A stretch of DNA of 64,000 nt from Panicum virgatum. Its lineage: Eukaryota > Streptophyta > Magnoliopsida > Poales > Poaceae. The translations under genes and the position numbers were made by a program. The stretch lies in the NCBI RefSeq assembly GCF_016808335.1, contig NC_053136.1:1222531-1286530 (forward strand), given 5' to 3'. Under the pieces are notes generated by a model. It was not told where the DNA came from. It saw only the letters and a program-made list of their open reading frames with translations, and ran no database searches. This document shows positions 25,295-35,436 of the stretch, in pieces. Positions within the stretch are counted from its first letter, which is position 1, and each line of letters opens with the position of its first letter.

Positions 25295-27655
25295 ATGGAT
25301 CATGTCAACGATCCCCAGGAAGGCATCTCAACAGAACGTGCCTTTGAGGCTGATCCCATCTCATCGCTGTCGGAGACCATCACCTTACGGTCATTGGTGG
25401 TTAGCCTCATCCTTGGTGCATCCCTCAGTGCCGTCGCCATGAAGATCAGCCTAAACTCAGGCTTCCTCCCACCACTCACCATCCCAGCCGGCCTCATTGG
25501 TTTTTACCTCTCTCGTGCATTAATCCGTATTCTTGATTACTTTGAGGTGGCACACCTGCCATTCACCCGGCAAGAGAACACTGTCATCCAAACCTGTGTC
25601 GCCGCCTGCTCCGCCATTACATTTAGTGGTATATGTTATATGCACAGCATGCAAATCTTTAGTCACTATACTCTATCATGTTGACATCCTATTACATGGG
25701 GTAGTAGGTTGTAACATGCTTCGCTAATTTCATTTTCAGGAGGGTTTGGAACATACATTCTCGCAATGGGCAAGGAAGCAGCTGGAGGGGATGTCGGGGA
25801 TGGAAAGAATATTGTCGAGCCCAGCATTGGCCGGTTGATCACTTTCCTCTTCCTCGTCAGTTTTTCTGGAATGTTCATCCTCATGCCCTTCAGGAAGGTC
25901 ATGATCATTCGACACGGGTTGACATACCCTAGTGGCATGGCCACAGCACAACTTATCAATAGTTTCCATACCCCTCAAGGCGCCAACAACGCAAGGCACG
26001 TATCATCAGCTAGCTGAATGAACTGAAAACGAGTAAATCCATTTGTTGGATAAAAAAATTTACTCATTTATGTGCTTGCTCTTACAGGCAACAAGTGCAC
26101 ATGCTGTTCAGATCATTGGGGGGGACCATATTCTGGAATGCATTCCAGTGGTTTTTCACTGCTGCAAAGGGCTGCGGCTTCAGAGCCTTCCCAGTGTTTG
26201 GCCTCGAGGCATATAAGCATGGGTATGTAGCAAGGCTATCAACCAGCTAATGATCCATTTTTACATCGCAAATGTATGGAATTAACAATTGTGCTTTCAA
26301 TTTCATTGATCAGATTCTACTTCGACTTCTGCATGACCAATATCGCCATCGGCATGCTATGCCCATACATAATCACCGTCTCCTTGTTCATCGGGAGTGT
26401 TATCTCATGGGGGATTGTTTCGCCATACATTGCAGCAAAGGAGGGGATCTGGTACACTACTGACCTTAGCACGGCAACCCTCAGCAACATGAAGGGATAT
26501 AAGGTTTTCATTGGAGTGTCCATGATACTCGCCGATGGCCTCTTCAACTTCATGTCGATCATGTTCTGCACATTGTGCGCCATGTACAAGAGGCGCAGGC
26601 AGCCAATGCAGGGACAAGATCATGACAGTGATGATGATAGTGACATGCAGTTGCCGTTCCACAGCCTCAATGCTGCTGAGCAGCAGAAGACGATGCAGAG
26701 CTTTGACGACCGGCACAGGGCACAGGTGTTTGTCCGGGACCATATACCAAACTGTGTTAGCATTCTCTGCTACATCCTCCTATCGGCGCTCTGCACCATC
26801 GCCATCCCCTACCTCTACCCGCAGATAAGGCCCCACCATGTCGCCCTCATCTACCTGGCTGCTCCGGTCTTCGCCTTCTGCGACGCCTATGGTTTTGGCG
26901 TGACTGACATGAACCTGTCGAGTACCTACGGCAAGCTGGCTATGCTCCTCGTTGGCTCGGTCGTGGGCTGTAACAATGGCGGTGTGATCGCTGGCCTCGT
27001 CTCCTGCGGGATCGTGATGGCGACCATGTGCAACAGTAACAACCTGATGCAGGAACTCAAGACTGGGTATCTAACCCTAACCTCGCCGCGCGCGGTGTTC
27101 ATCAGCCAGGCCATCGGCACGGGGCTCGGGTGCGTCATCAACCCGGTCATGTTCTGGGCCTTCTACAAGGCGCAGGACGGTGACACCAACCTCTTCGACG
27201 CGCCCTACGCCCGGGTGTACCGCGGCATCGCCATGCTGAGCGCTGGCGGGAAGGGGCTGCCCCTGCACAGCCTGTGGCTCTGCAAGCTCTTCTTCGCGCT
27301 GGCGCTGGCGCTGAGCGTGTTCCGGGATGTGGCCGCACGGAAGCAGTGGCGCGTGGCGCCGTACATGCCGAGCACCATCTGCGTGGCCATCGCCTTCGTG
27401 GTGCCCGCGCGCATGCCCATCGACATGTTTGTGGGCAGCCTGGTGATGTACCTGTGGAGGCACGCCGACTCCGGCAAGGCGCCGGCGTTCTCGGCGGCGG
27501 TGGCATCGGGGATGATCTGCGGGGATGGGCTCGGGAACCTGCTGTCGTCGATGGTGGCGCTGACGCACGTAACGGCGCCCATGTGCATCAAGTTCGTGTC
27601 GAGCAGTGAAAATGTCAAGTTGGACGCCTTCCTGGCTACACTGACTAGGACATAG
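25295..27655 (+). CDS. Yellow Stripe-Like metal-nicotianamine transporter (YSL B)
   Basis: Second YSL gene, 688 codons in four exons: 25295-25628, 25740-25995, 26088-26222 and 26314-27655. Compared with YSL A it lacks the introns that split the K-VMIIRH region and the GYK site. Intron 2 must use a GC donor (GCAAG|GCACGT at 25995/25996) to keep the frame [20 protein letters not shown]; the nearby GT would shift it. Signatures include [45 protein letters not shown] and [15 protein letters not shown]. The last exon changes from moderate to very high GC about halfway, opposite to the usual 5'-rich gradient of grass genes. A 27-bp hairpin lies in the predicted 5' UTR. Substrate and membrane are unknown. 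Confidence 0.94.
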
Positions 27656-28659
27656 CTTCTTCTTCTTGGGATCTTTGTAAATTTTCCGTAGGGAAGACCG
27701 TGGCGTAGTTGCCGTGTTGTATCCACTTGTAATTGAGTTAATTTCAGTCTGAATTTACAAGTGAATACATGCAATTTTTCATCTCCGACTCCGATCCATG
27801 CTTGCCTCTGAGCATTGTTGATTCGCTAGCTGATAACAGGATTAGAATTTGCCATAAGCATGCACCGCGCGCCTTTATTAATTTGATTGCTCTTCTTGAA
27901 TTGCAGGTTAATTAAGTTGCTTTTACATAGCAGTGTGCGTATGGTAGTAGTCAAAGTTAAGGGCCGGGGTTGTTTGAATGTGAAGTTTGCACTCTCATTT
28001 CAATTGGAGTTCTGTAAGATTACACACATAGTGCACGTTACGTACGTTATTAAAAATCTTAAGGTATTTGGCTGCAGCGTGTCAAATGAAATGCCATGGC
28101 TAGCTAGAACACAGAAGTTGCATTGGCTTTATATATTTATATTGTCTCATCTCCAAACGTACAGAATCTCTTTGAAAAAGAATAGTGGAATTGATTGAAA
28201 TGGCACAATTTATTTCAAAAGCAGAGAACCTGAATATGCAGAGCCGCATCAGAAAACCGTTCTGGCTACTAGAATTAATTGACTTGGTAGGGAGACAATT
28301 AATGCAAGTTAATTTCTCGAGATTTCAATTCCTACAGTAATGCATGAACAATGCTGTTTTTATAAAATACAAGGATCGATCAATCACCATCTTCTACACT
28401 TACCAAATCAGCCAGCAAATTAAAATGAAGAAGAAGCTAAGAAAGTACATACATGTATATGCTGTATGTGTCTGTAAAACTTAACGACCCTAGAGCGAGG
28501 TAGGTACAAGTACAATCAAGACTAGCTAGCGCACTCATCAAATAATATAATTAGCTAGCATGCATGCACTAAACTAATAATTAATTAGAGCTAGCTGGTG
28601 ATGATTTGGAAGGAATGAAGAAATGGAATTAATAATGATCAATGCAAAGCACGCTATGG
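27656..28659. other. Intergenic between convergent YSL B and YSL C
   Basis: About 1 kb of AT-rich DNA where the two genes end towards each other, so it should hold both 3' UTRs. No gene or element was recognised. Confidence 0.5.
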
Positions 28660-30893
28660 CTATGTTGCCGCCGGGTTGCGCAGCGTCCAGAGGAACTCCT
28701 CCACCTGATAGTTGGTCTCGGCGGAGAAGACCCTGAGGCACATGGGCGGGTTGATGTTGAGCAGCGACAGGATGGAGGACGGCAGCGACCAGATGCCGTC
28801 GCCGCAGATGAGCCCCGACGCGACGGCCGGCGCGAACATGTGGGCGCGCACCCGGTCCGACTTGCTCCACAGGTAGAGCACGATGCTCCCCACGCACATG
28901 TCGATGGTGAAGAAGGAGCCCAGGAAGAAGGGCACCGCCATGCCCAGCGCGCTGGGGATGTAGTCCTGCAGCCACCACCCGCGCGCCTTGGCCACCTCCT
29001 TGAGCGCGCAGATGGCGATGGCCAGGAGGAAGAAGGCGAGGCAGAAGCGGAGGCAGTACTTGGGCAGCTGGTTCCACCCGTTGACGCCCAGCAGCGCGAT
29101 GCCCCGGTAGATCTTGGCGTAGGGCGCCGGGTACCCCTCCTCCAGGCCGATGTCGTAGGCCTTGTAGAAGATCCAGAACACGACGGGGCTGATGATGCAG
29201 CCCAGCCCGGTGCCCATGACCTGGCTCACGAACATGGAGCGCGGCGAGGTCAGCGTCAGGTACCCCGTCTTGAAGTCCTGGATGAGGTCGGAGGCGGTGG
29301 AGACGATGCCCATCATCAGCCCGCACGCGGCGAGGCCGGCCACCACGCCGCCGTCCTGGGACCCGATGCTGGCGCCGAAGATGAAGATGGCCAGCTTGCC
29401 GTAGCTGCTGGAGAGGGACCAGTCGGTGAGGCCCGTGCCGTAGGCGTTGCAGAAGGCGAAGACGGGCGCCACAACGTAGGCCCACACCACGTGCTTGGGC
29501 TTGAGCTGCCGGAAGATGTGCGGGATGGCAACGACGGAGATGGCGGCCAGGAGCACGTAAGCGCCGGTGGCGATGGAGGTGGGGATCTGGTCCTTGAGGA
29601 ACACCTATATATATATATAAGTGTTATATATATATATATATATATCGACAACCAATGCAAACCCACCTGCGTCCGGCGGCGGTCGTCGAAGCTTAGCACC
29701 TGGCGCTCGTTGATGTCCACGCCGGCGAACGGCTTGGCCGCCGCCTCCGCCGGCTTGGTCCGCTTCAGGTACATGTCGTAGGTGGTCCGCACCAGGATGA
29801 CGAGGAAGTTGAAGAGCCCGTCGCCGATGATCATGGCGATGGAGATGAAGATCTGGTAGCCGTTGAGGCCGTGCAGGCTGCTCCGGGGCAGCTTGGCGTC
29901 GTACCAGAGCCCCCGCTTGCTCTCGATGTAGGGCCACATGAGCCCCCACGACACGACGGACCCCAGCAGCAGCGAGAAGTTGATGATGTAGGGGCAGATC
30001 ATCCCCACGCCCACGTACGTGGCCGAGAAGTCGAAGAAGAAGCGCCGCCGGTAGGCCTCCATGCCGAAGGTGGGGAAGGAGCTGAAGCCGCACCCGGGCC
30101 CCGCCGAGTAGAACCACTGGAAGAGCGACCACAGGAAGCTGCCGGCGAAGGACTTGAAGAGGATGGAGACCTGCTGCTTGGCCTGGATCGCCCCCTGCGG
30201 CGTGTGGAAGCTGTTGATGAGGTGCGCCGTGGCGGAGCCGCTGGGGTAGGTGAGCTTGTAGCTGATGATCATGATCTTGCGCAGCGGCACGATGGAGAAG
30301 AGCCCCACGAAGCTGACGAGGAAGAGGAAGGCGATGATCCGCCCCAGCGACGGCTCCTCCACGTTGATGCTCGTCTTGGCCTCGTCGAAGCCCTCGGCGA
30401 TCTGCTTGCTCATGCCAAGGATGTAGGTGCCGAACCCGCCTGCCGCATAGGCATGCACATATAGATATCATATATGCAAATATTTGTGTATATATATATA
30501 TATATAATTATATATGAACAACAACAACCACCGAGCTAGGCACCGACCGCTGAATGCGATGCTTGAGCAGGAGATTACGCAGGTCTGCACGACGGTGTTC
30601 TCCTGGCGCGTGAAGGGCTTGGGGAAGATGCCGCAGCGCTCCAGCGCGCTGGTCCACGTCTTCATGAGGAAGAAGGCCAGCAGGCCCGCCGACATGTTGA
30701 GCGACGGCACGATCCCGGACGTGAGGTTGAGCTTCATGACGATGAAGCTCAGGAAGAGCCCCAGCGCCGTGCTCACCACCAGCGACCGCACCGTGATCTG
30801 CTCCGACCACGCCGGCAGCTTCTCCCGCTCGAACGCCTTCTCCGTCGACAGCGCCTCCCGCACCGCCGCCTCCGACGACCCCTCCGCCGCCAT
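28660..30893 (-). CDS. Yellow Stripe-Like metal-nicotianamine transporter (YSL C)
   Basis: Third YSL gene, 687 codons in three exons: 30893-30548, 30439-29667 and 29604-28660. Start MAAEGSSEAAVREALSTEKA. Signatures include [78 protein letters not shown] and [15 protein letters not shown]. The sequence is very GC-rich, unlike YSL A. Intron 2 is only 62 bp, mostly a TA dinucleotide repeat, and sits just after FDDRRRTQ, a site without an intron in YSL A and B. Intron 1 (108 bp) also carries a TA repeat. The family expectation is transport of metal-nicotianamine complexes; the specific role is unknown. Confidence 0.95.
29605..29666 (-). repeat. 62-bp intron made largely of a TA microsatellite
   Basis: The donor is ACGCAG|GTGGGT and the acceptor TATATATATAG|GTGTTCC. 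Between them lie two TA runs split by a short AAGTGT/ACACTT piece. The acceptor AG is embedded in the repeat, so repeat length may affect splicing. Confidence 0.85.
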
Positions 30894-31561
30894 CCACCGC
30901 CAATATAATCGATCGACGACTAGCTCTACCTAGCTAGCTACACAATTGATCTGATGATGATGCCGATTGCCACCGCCGGGTGGGATCGATTCGATTCGAC
31001 TCCCCTGCTGGTGCCGTGCCGTGGGCGACACCGGCCGGCCGGACCGGGCGATCGAAGAAAGCGGACGAGGAGCCGAGGAGGAGGATGATGAGAGAAAGCG
31101 AAGCAATGCATGCAGAGGAGAGGGATTCGACGTTTGGGGGAGTTAATTAGTGGCTGGGAGGGACTGTCTGTCCCTCCGTGCTAGCTAGATAGCTCTCTCT
31201 AATTTCTTCCCCCACTGATGATGATGATAATAATAAAGAAATGAATAATAATAGGATTTATCAAGTCGCTGATCGAGAGTGAGATAATGCTTGCAAGGCA
31301 CAACGACAGAGTGTGATTAATCTGTTGGAACTCCGATCGATCCTCATTCCATGTGTTTTTTAATTTTTATTTTTGTAATTAATAATGAAGATTTTTTTTT
31401 TGGCCACTTTCCAGGGCGAGTAAGCGGATGGTCGTCATGCAATCTCGCGCACTGCATGGGGTTGCTAATTTTGGCAGGGGTCAATGGCTACGTGTCGAGT
31501 TGCTAGCGACGACAAATTATGATTATGACGTTAATATTAACTTTAAACATCTAAACAGCAA
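30894..31561. other. Upstream region of YSL C
   Basis: Contains the promoter of YSL C on the minus strand. There are GATC- and GCTAGC-rich stretches, and ATGATGATGATAATAATAA simple sequence at 31218-31240. No TATA box was assigned with confidence and no other gene was seen. Confidence 0.4.
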
Positions 31562-31635
31562 GGTTTCGTGGTGTAGTTGGTTATCACGTCAGTCTAACAC
31601 ACTGAAGGTCTCCGGTTCGAGTCCGGGCGAAGCCA
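31562..31635 (+). tRNA. trnV-AAC: tRNA-Val, anticodon AAC
   Basis: A 74-base cloverleaf. The acceptor stem GGTTTCG pairs with CGAAGCC (one T-G pair). The D arm is GTGTAGTTGGTTATCAC, and the anticodon stem TCAGT/ACTGA encloses loop CTAACAC with anticodon AAC. The T arm is TCCGG-TTCGAGT-CCGGG and the discriminator base is A. The internal A box (TGGTGTAGTTGG) and B box (GGTTCGAGTCC) are present. A T6 run at 31649 serves as Pol III terminator. CCA is not encoded, as normal for a nuclear tRNA gene. Confidence 0.97.
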
Positions 31636-31645
31636 ATATTTCTTC

Positions 31646-31656
31646 ATATTTTTTCC
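31646..31656 (+). terminator. Pol III terminator of tRNA-Val
   Basis: The sequence CATATTTTTTCC, with six consecutive T on the + strand, lies about 12 bases past the tRNA 3' end. Confidence 0.75.
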
Positions 31657-32092
31657 TCCGAAAAAATTATCTTCCAATTCGAGCCTGAAACAGCCATTCA
31701 GCAACAGAAACTAAAAACAAAAATTTATTTTCGCCAATCTATTTTGGTGAGACACGAATGCCTTTTCCCCAATGCAGTAATCCAGCATGCACTTACAGAT
31801 TATTAGGGCCAGTAAACTCCAAACGTTAAACGAACACGGTAATATTACATTTACATCAGTCGCAAAACGTCCAACACTTGTGTTCGAGTCATCTTCTCCG
31901 CTGCCATATATGTATTTACCGAACTGGGACAGATACACAGGTAACACAACACAAAACAATCAGATGCATGGGATCCTGATGGCTGATAGGTACACGTACA
32001 GCTCTTCTGAATAAGCAACGCCGTCCTCAAATCAGGCAGTGATTTTACATCTTCCGGCACACCCACAAGAAATATTAAAACAAAACCTTCAT

Positions 32093-34012
32093 TCAGTCGT
32101 CATCCTTGAACTCCCTGAGTATCACAAGTGAAAAATCGTCAGACGTCTCTGTTATCAAAGTTTCACCTTGTCTGCTTCAATTGCTTTCATTTTTGGAATT
32201 TTATTTAGCCAAAACTTTATTTATTTTTATTAAAAAAACTTTAGCCATAGAAGAAAGAACATATAGGGTCCTTTTGATTTTATGGACAATGATCAAAGGG
32301 AAAAGAGAAATCTTCAGCATGACAGGTTATGTATCATTCACTCAAACAATATGGGCTACCTGAGAGAAGCAAGTGTTCCACCTCTACACAAAGGGCCCCA
32401 TGTCAAGCACATTTTCATCTTTTTTGTGACAGAAATGTATAGTTTCATCTAATTTAGACATGTGGAACATGATTTTCATTTTGGTAAGTCCATGATGGTG
32501 CCCACAATTTTTGCTGACACGAGCGATGAGGTTATCAATTATAAAAGGAAATAGAGATGCTTAATTGCATGCAGAAACTTTGGATAAGAGCATATTACCT
32601 GCGGTCAAGATAGCGTGGTTGGATCCCAGAGCCTTGGCATGTGGTGCATGTCAAAGAGCCGATGCCATCACAGTTGACACACTTTGATTCTTCAGTCTCG
32701 CCTGCGCCAAGCACTACAGTAACGATGCCCTTTCCAGTGCAAAACCTGCATACCTCTGGAAAATCAACGGTTTTCTGTTCAATATTCTGGACTGCTAGAT
32801 GCTATTCCAAATAAAAAAAATAAAAATGAAGAGAATCAGTCCAGTTACAAGCTATACCGTATGTATTGTATAAATCAATCCCTGCCTAAAAGATATCATC
32901 TATTTCTATGCATCATGATTAGTTCAGTGAAGCTCGTGCATTTACCTTCACTGATATAGCGGTTTCAACCTTCTTTCCTGATTAAGTGAAAAGAAAACAC
33001 TGCTTTGAGTGCTTTCTCAGTGGCATCATTTTTAAGTATGGCCATGAGGATAGAGCAGTCACAAAGATTCGGAGTCGATGGGGTCGAGGAACGGGGTCGA
33101 GGGACGAGATACGGTCCTCGTGAGAGGTTTTTACAGGGCGGGAATGAAAATGACCCTGCATTTCCGGGATGGGATCGGTGTTTCCAGGTCAAGGAATGGT
33201 ACCCTCGACCCCGAATCCTGTGACTATGGGATAGAGGGACACGCTGTGGTGTTTGAGAAACATGAAAATTCAGGTAGTGTTAACCATCCATAATATTGTG
33301 TCGTACCACTCAGCTGCACGCATAATGCCAATATATTATGCTAATCATATAATGCTGGGAATGGCAAACAGAAGAACAGAGCAAAGTGAAGGCATCAATT
33401 GTAAGGTTAGGGGGCATAATCAGGACATACGTGCGCCAGAGCCGCTGCAGGGGAAGCACGGCTGTGTATTCTCCCTCTTTGACTGCATGCATCAAAAAAA
33501 AAGGCATCAAAGGCTGACTTTTCACTAAATATACAGAACATTTTTGAACTTTAAATATACAGAACATTAGCAGTTAGAATCGAGCTTGGATCTTCAGTTA
33601 CAGTCAACTGTGTTGTACGCTGCTAGTAAGTGTAAAGTGTTGACTGTCAATTCTAAATTGATGAGTGAGAAGAGAACTGACAGCATTGTCGATTTGGGTC
33701 TCGTAGAAGACGGGGACACCTATCCCGACGGCGATGCTGACGACGCCCACCGATATGGCCACAATCTGGATAGATCGGAGCCACCAAGAAAGAAATCAGA
33801 CACGGTTGATCTGGGCACTGATGCAATGCAATGCTCCACCGGTGGCGTGCGTCTTAATTTATTACCGTGTTCTGGTCGAGGTCAATGGCCCGGATGCGAG
33901 GGTACGGTACCCTCCGCCGCCGGGGGGGCGCCGCCACGTTGCACGGCGGGGAAGGAGTGGAGGAGAGGAAGGAGGAGTGGAGCGCGGCGAGCGGCGAGGA
34001 AGAGGTGGCCAT
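32093..34012 (-). CDS. LQY1: LQY1-like thylakoid zinc-finger protein (DnaJ-type Cys-rich domain)
   Basis: Small plastid protein of the LOW QUANTUM YIELD OF PSII 1 family. In Arabidopsis it has disulfide-isomerase activity and helps photosystem II repair. Five exons give 153 codons: 34012-33866, 33765-33682, 33482-33431, 32755-32599 and 32114-32093. Residues 1 to about 40 are a Ser/Pro/Arg-rich transit peptide. Residues 50-69 (IVAISVGVVSIAVGIGVPVF) form one membrane span. Four CxxCxGxG zinc motifs follow: CFPCSGSG, CRFCTGKG, CVNCDGIG and CTTCQGSG. The end QPRYLDRREFKDDD is characteristic of LQY1. There is no J domain. Length and exon phases fit the family. Intron 3 carries a small hAT-type MITE. 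Confidence 0.95.
33056..33228. mobile_element. Small hAT-type MITE inside LQY1 intron 3
   Basis: 173 bp, beginning CAGTCACAAAGATTCGG and ending CCGAATCCTGTGACTATG. These ends are imperfect inverted repeats. It is flanked by the 8-bp direct repeat GGATAGAG (33048-33055 and 33229-33236), as expected for hAT elements. GGGGTCGAGG/CCTCGACCCC subterminal pieces are also inverted. Confidence 0.75.
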
Positions 34013-34420
34013 GGCTGCTGCGCTGCGCTGCGCTGCGCCGGCTGCGGCGCGGATGGCTTTGGTTGGGCCCGGAGGACATCCCGAGCGGGAGGGGAGGAGC
34101 ATTTTGCACCGCATGTTTTTTCCCCCTCCTTCCTGTGGCTGTGTATGACACGCACGCATGCTCTTGTGGGTGACGTGGCTTCACGGCCAGCTACCAAGCT
34201 GGGGCCCGCCGCCGCGGCGCCGCCGTGTCCTTTCCTGTGCGCCGCCGCGCGCTTGACGCCTCGCGCGTGCGGGAGCAGAGGGCGGCGGCGCACGCAGCGC
34301 AGCGCAGCCGACGCTGCGCCGCTCCCCGCCCGCCCTCCTCTCCACTAATCGCTGTTCTAGTCAACGGCGATGCCAACAGCACGGAAACAATGCTTGCTGA
34401 TTGGTAGTACAAGCATTCCT
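34013..34420 (-). promoter_or_regulatory. LQY1 upstream region
   Basis: GC-rich sequence immediately upstream of the LQY1 ATG. Open frames on both strands reflect composition. No clear TATA box was identified. Confidence 0.35.
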
Positions 34421-34686
34421 GGGCTGTGTTTAGTTCCTCCAACTCATCCAAATTTTTCAAACTTTCCATCACATCGAAACATTAAATATAGCAAATGACC
34501 CATGTATGGAGTACTAAATGTAGGTAAATAAAAAAACTAATTGCATAATTTTGATGTACGTTGCGAGACGAATCTTTTGAGCCTAGTTAGCCTATGGTAG
34601 GACAATATTTATCACATACAAACGAAAAATGCTACAGTGCTTTTCGCAAACACTTTTGTCATCCTTTTCGCAACTAAACACAGCCC
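34421..34686. mobile_element. MITE with GGGCTGTGTTTAGTT inverted ends (Tourist-like)
   Basis: Starts GGGCTGTGTTTAGTTCC and ends AACTAAACACAGCCC, a terminal inverted repeat of about 15 bp. Internal phrases GCGAGACGAATCTTTTGAGCC and TGCTACAGTGCTTTTCG are shared by a very common grass MITE group. I could not find a clean target duplication, so family assignment is tentative. Confidence 0.8.
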
Positions 34687-35436
34687 TGGATGTCCAGTCC
34701 AAATTATTACAAGTATCAATCAATGCCTTAGTTTACTGACACAATTAGTCTATGTCCATCTATCCTCCGACAACAAGGAATGCTCCAGCAAACATACAAA
34801 GGGTGCGTAGAGAAATGGTGTGGATGAACCCACCTGAATGGGCAAGGAGCATTCATCAATCGACAAAAGTTTGTGGATGAAAGGGTGTGTGTGGGCAGGG
34901 CACTAGGGCAGGTGCGTAGAGAAAAAAGTGTCGGCTGCCGTGCATACCAATTTGCATCTCCCCTCCCCTAGTCCCCTCTCATAAACATCAACATTCAACA
35001 ACCTTGGGGAAGGTCTGATGTCAATATGCACAAAGATGGTGGAACCTTCGTATATCATCATATCTGTCTCATTCACTTGCACAAAGTACAGTTACTGTCC
35101 TGGTTAACAGTTACATTTGACTAGGCATCGCGTATTTCAAAACCGCAGCATCATATTTCTAATTAATACTAGAACAGAAAAACCTGAGCTTTAAGCCTTC
35201 AACACAAGGTAGGTACCTTCATGACAATGCTACTAGCAGGCCACAAATTACCAACCATCTCTCGTGAATAAAAGCAGCAGGGCATCGGCTATCTAGTCAC
35301 ATGGATCGTCAGCGCTGCCATCTCTTGAATCTTCACCAGATGGGTTCTATCATCTCTTGAATCTTCACCAGATGGATTCTACCATCTCTTGAATCTTCAC
35401 CATATGGGTTCTAAGTCAGCTTACGTGTATATAAGC
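34687..35436. other. Intergenic with 3' flank of the At4g37920-like gene
   Basis: No gene seen. Three direct repeats of 32 bp (35319-35414) lie 24 bp downstream of the stop codon of the minus-strand gene, probably inside its 3' UTR. Confidence 0.5.
35319..35414. repeat. Three tandem 32-bp repeats in the probable 3' UTR
   Basis: The unit CATCTCTTGAATCTTCACCA plus about 12 more bases is repeated at 35319, 35351 and 35383 with one to three differences. Confidence 0.9.

Noticed and set aside
28574..30471. Long frames antisense or out of phase to YSL C
   Set aside because: They are shadows caused by the high GC3 of the real gene.
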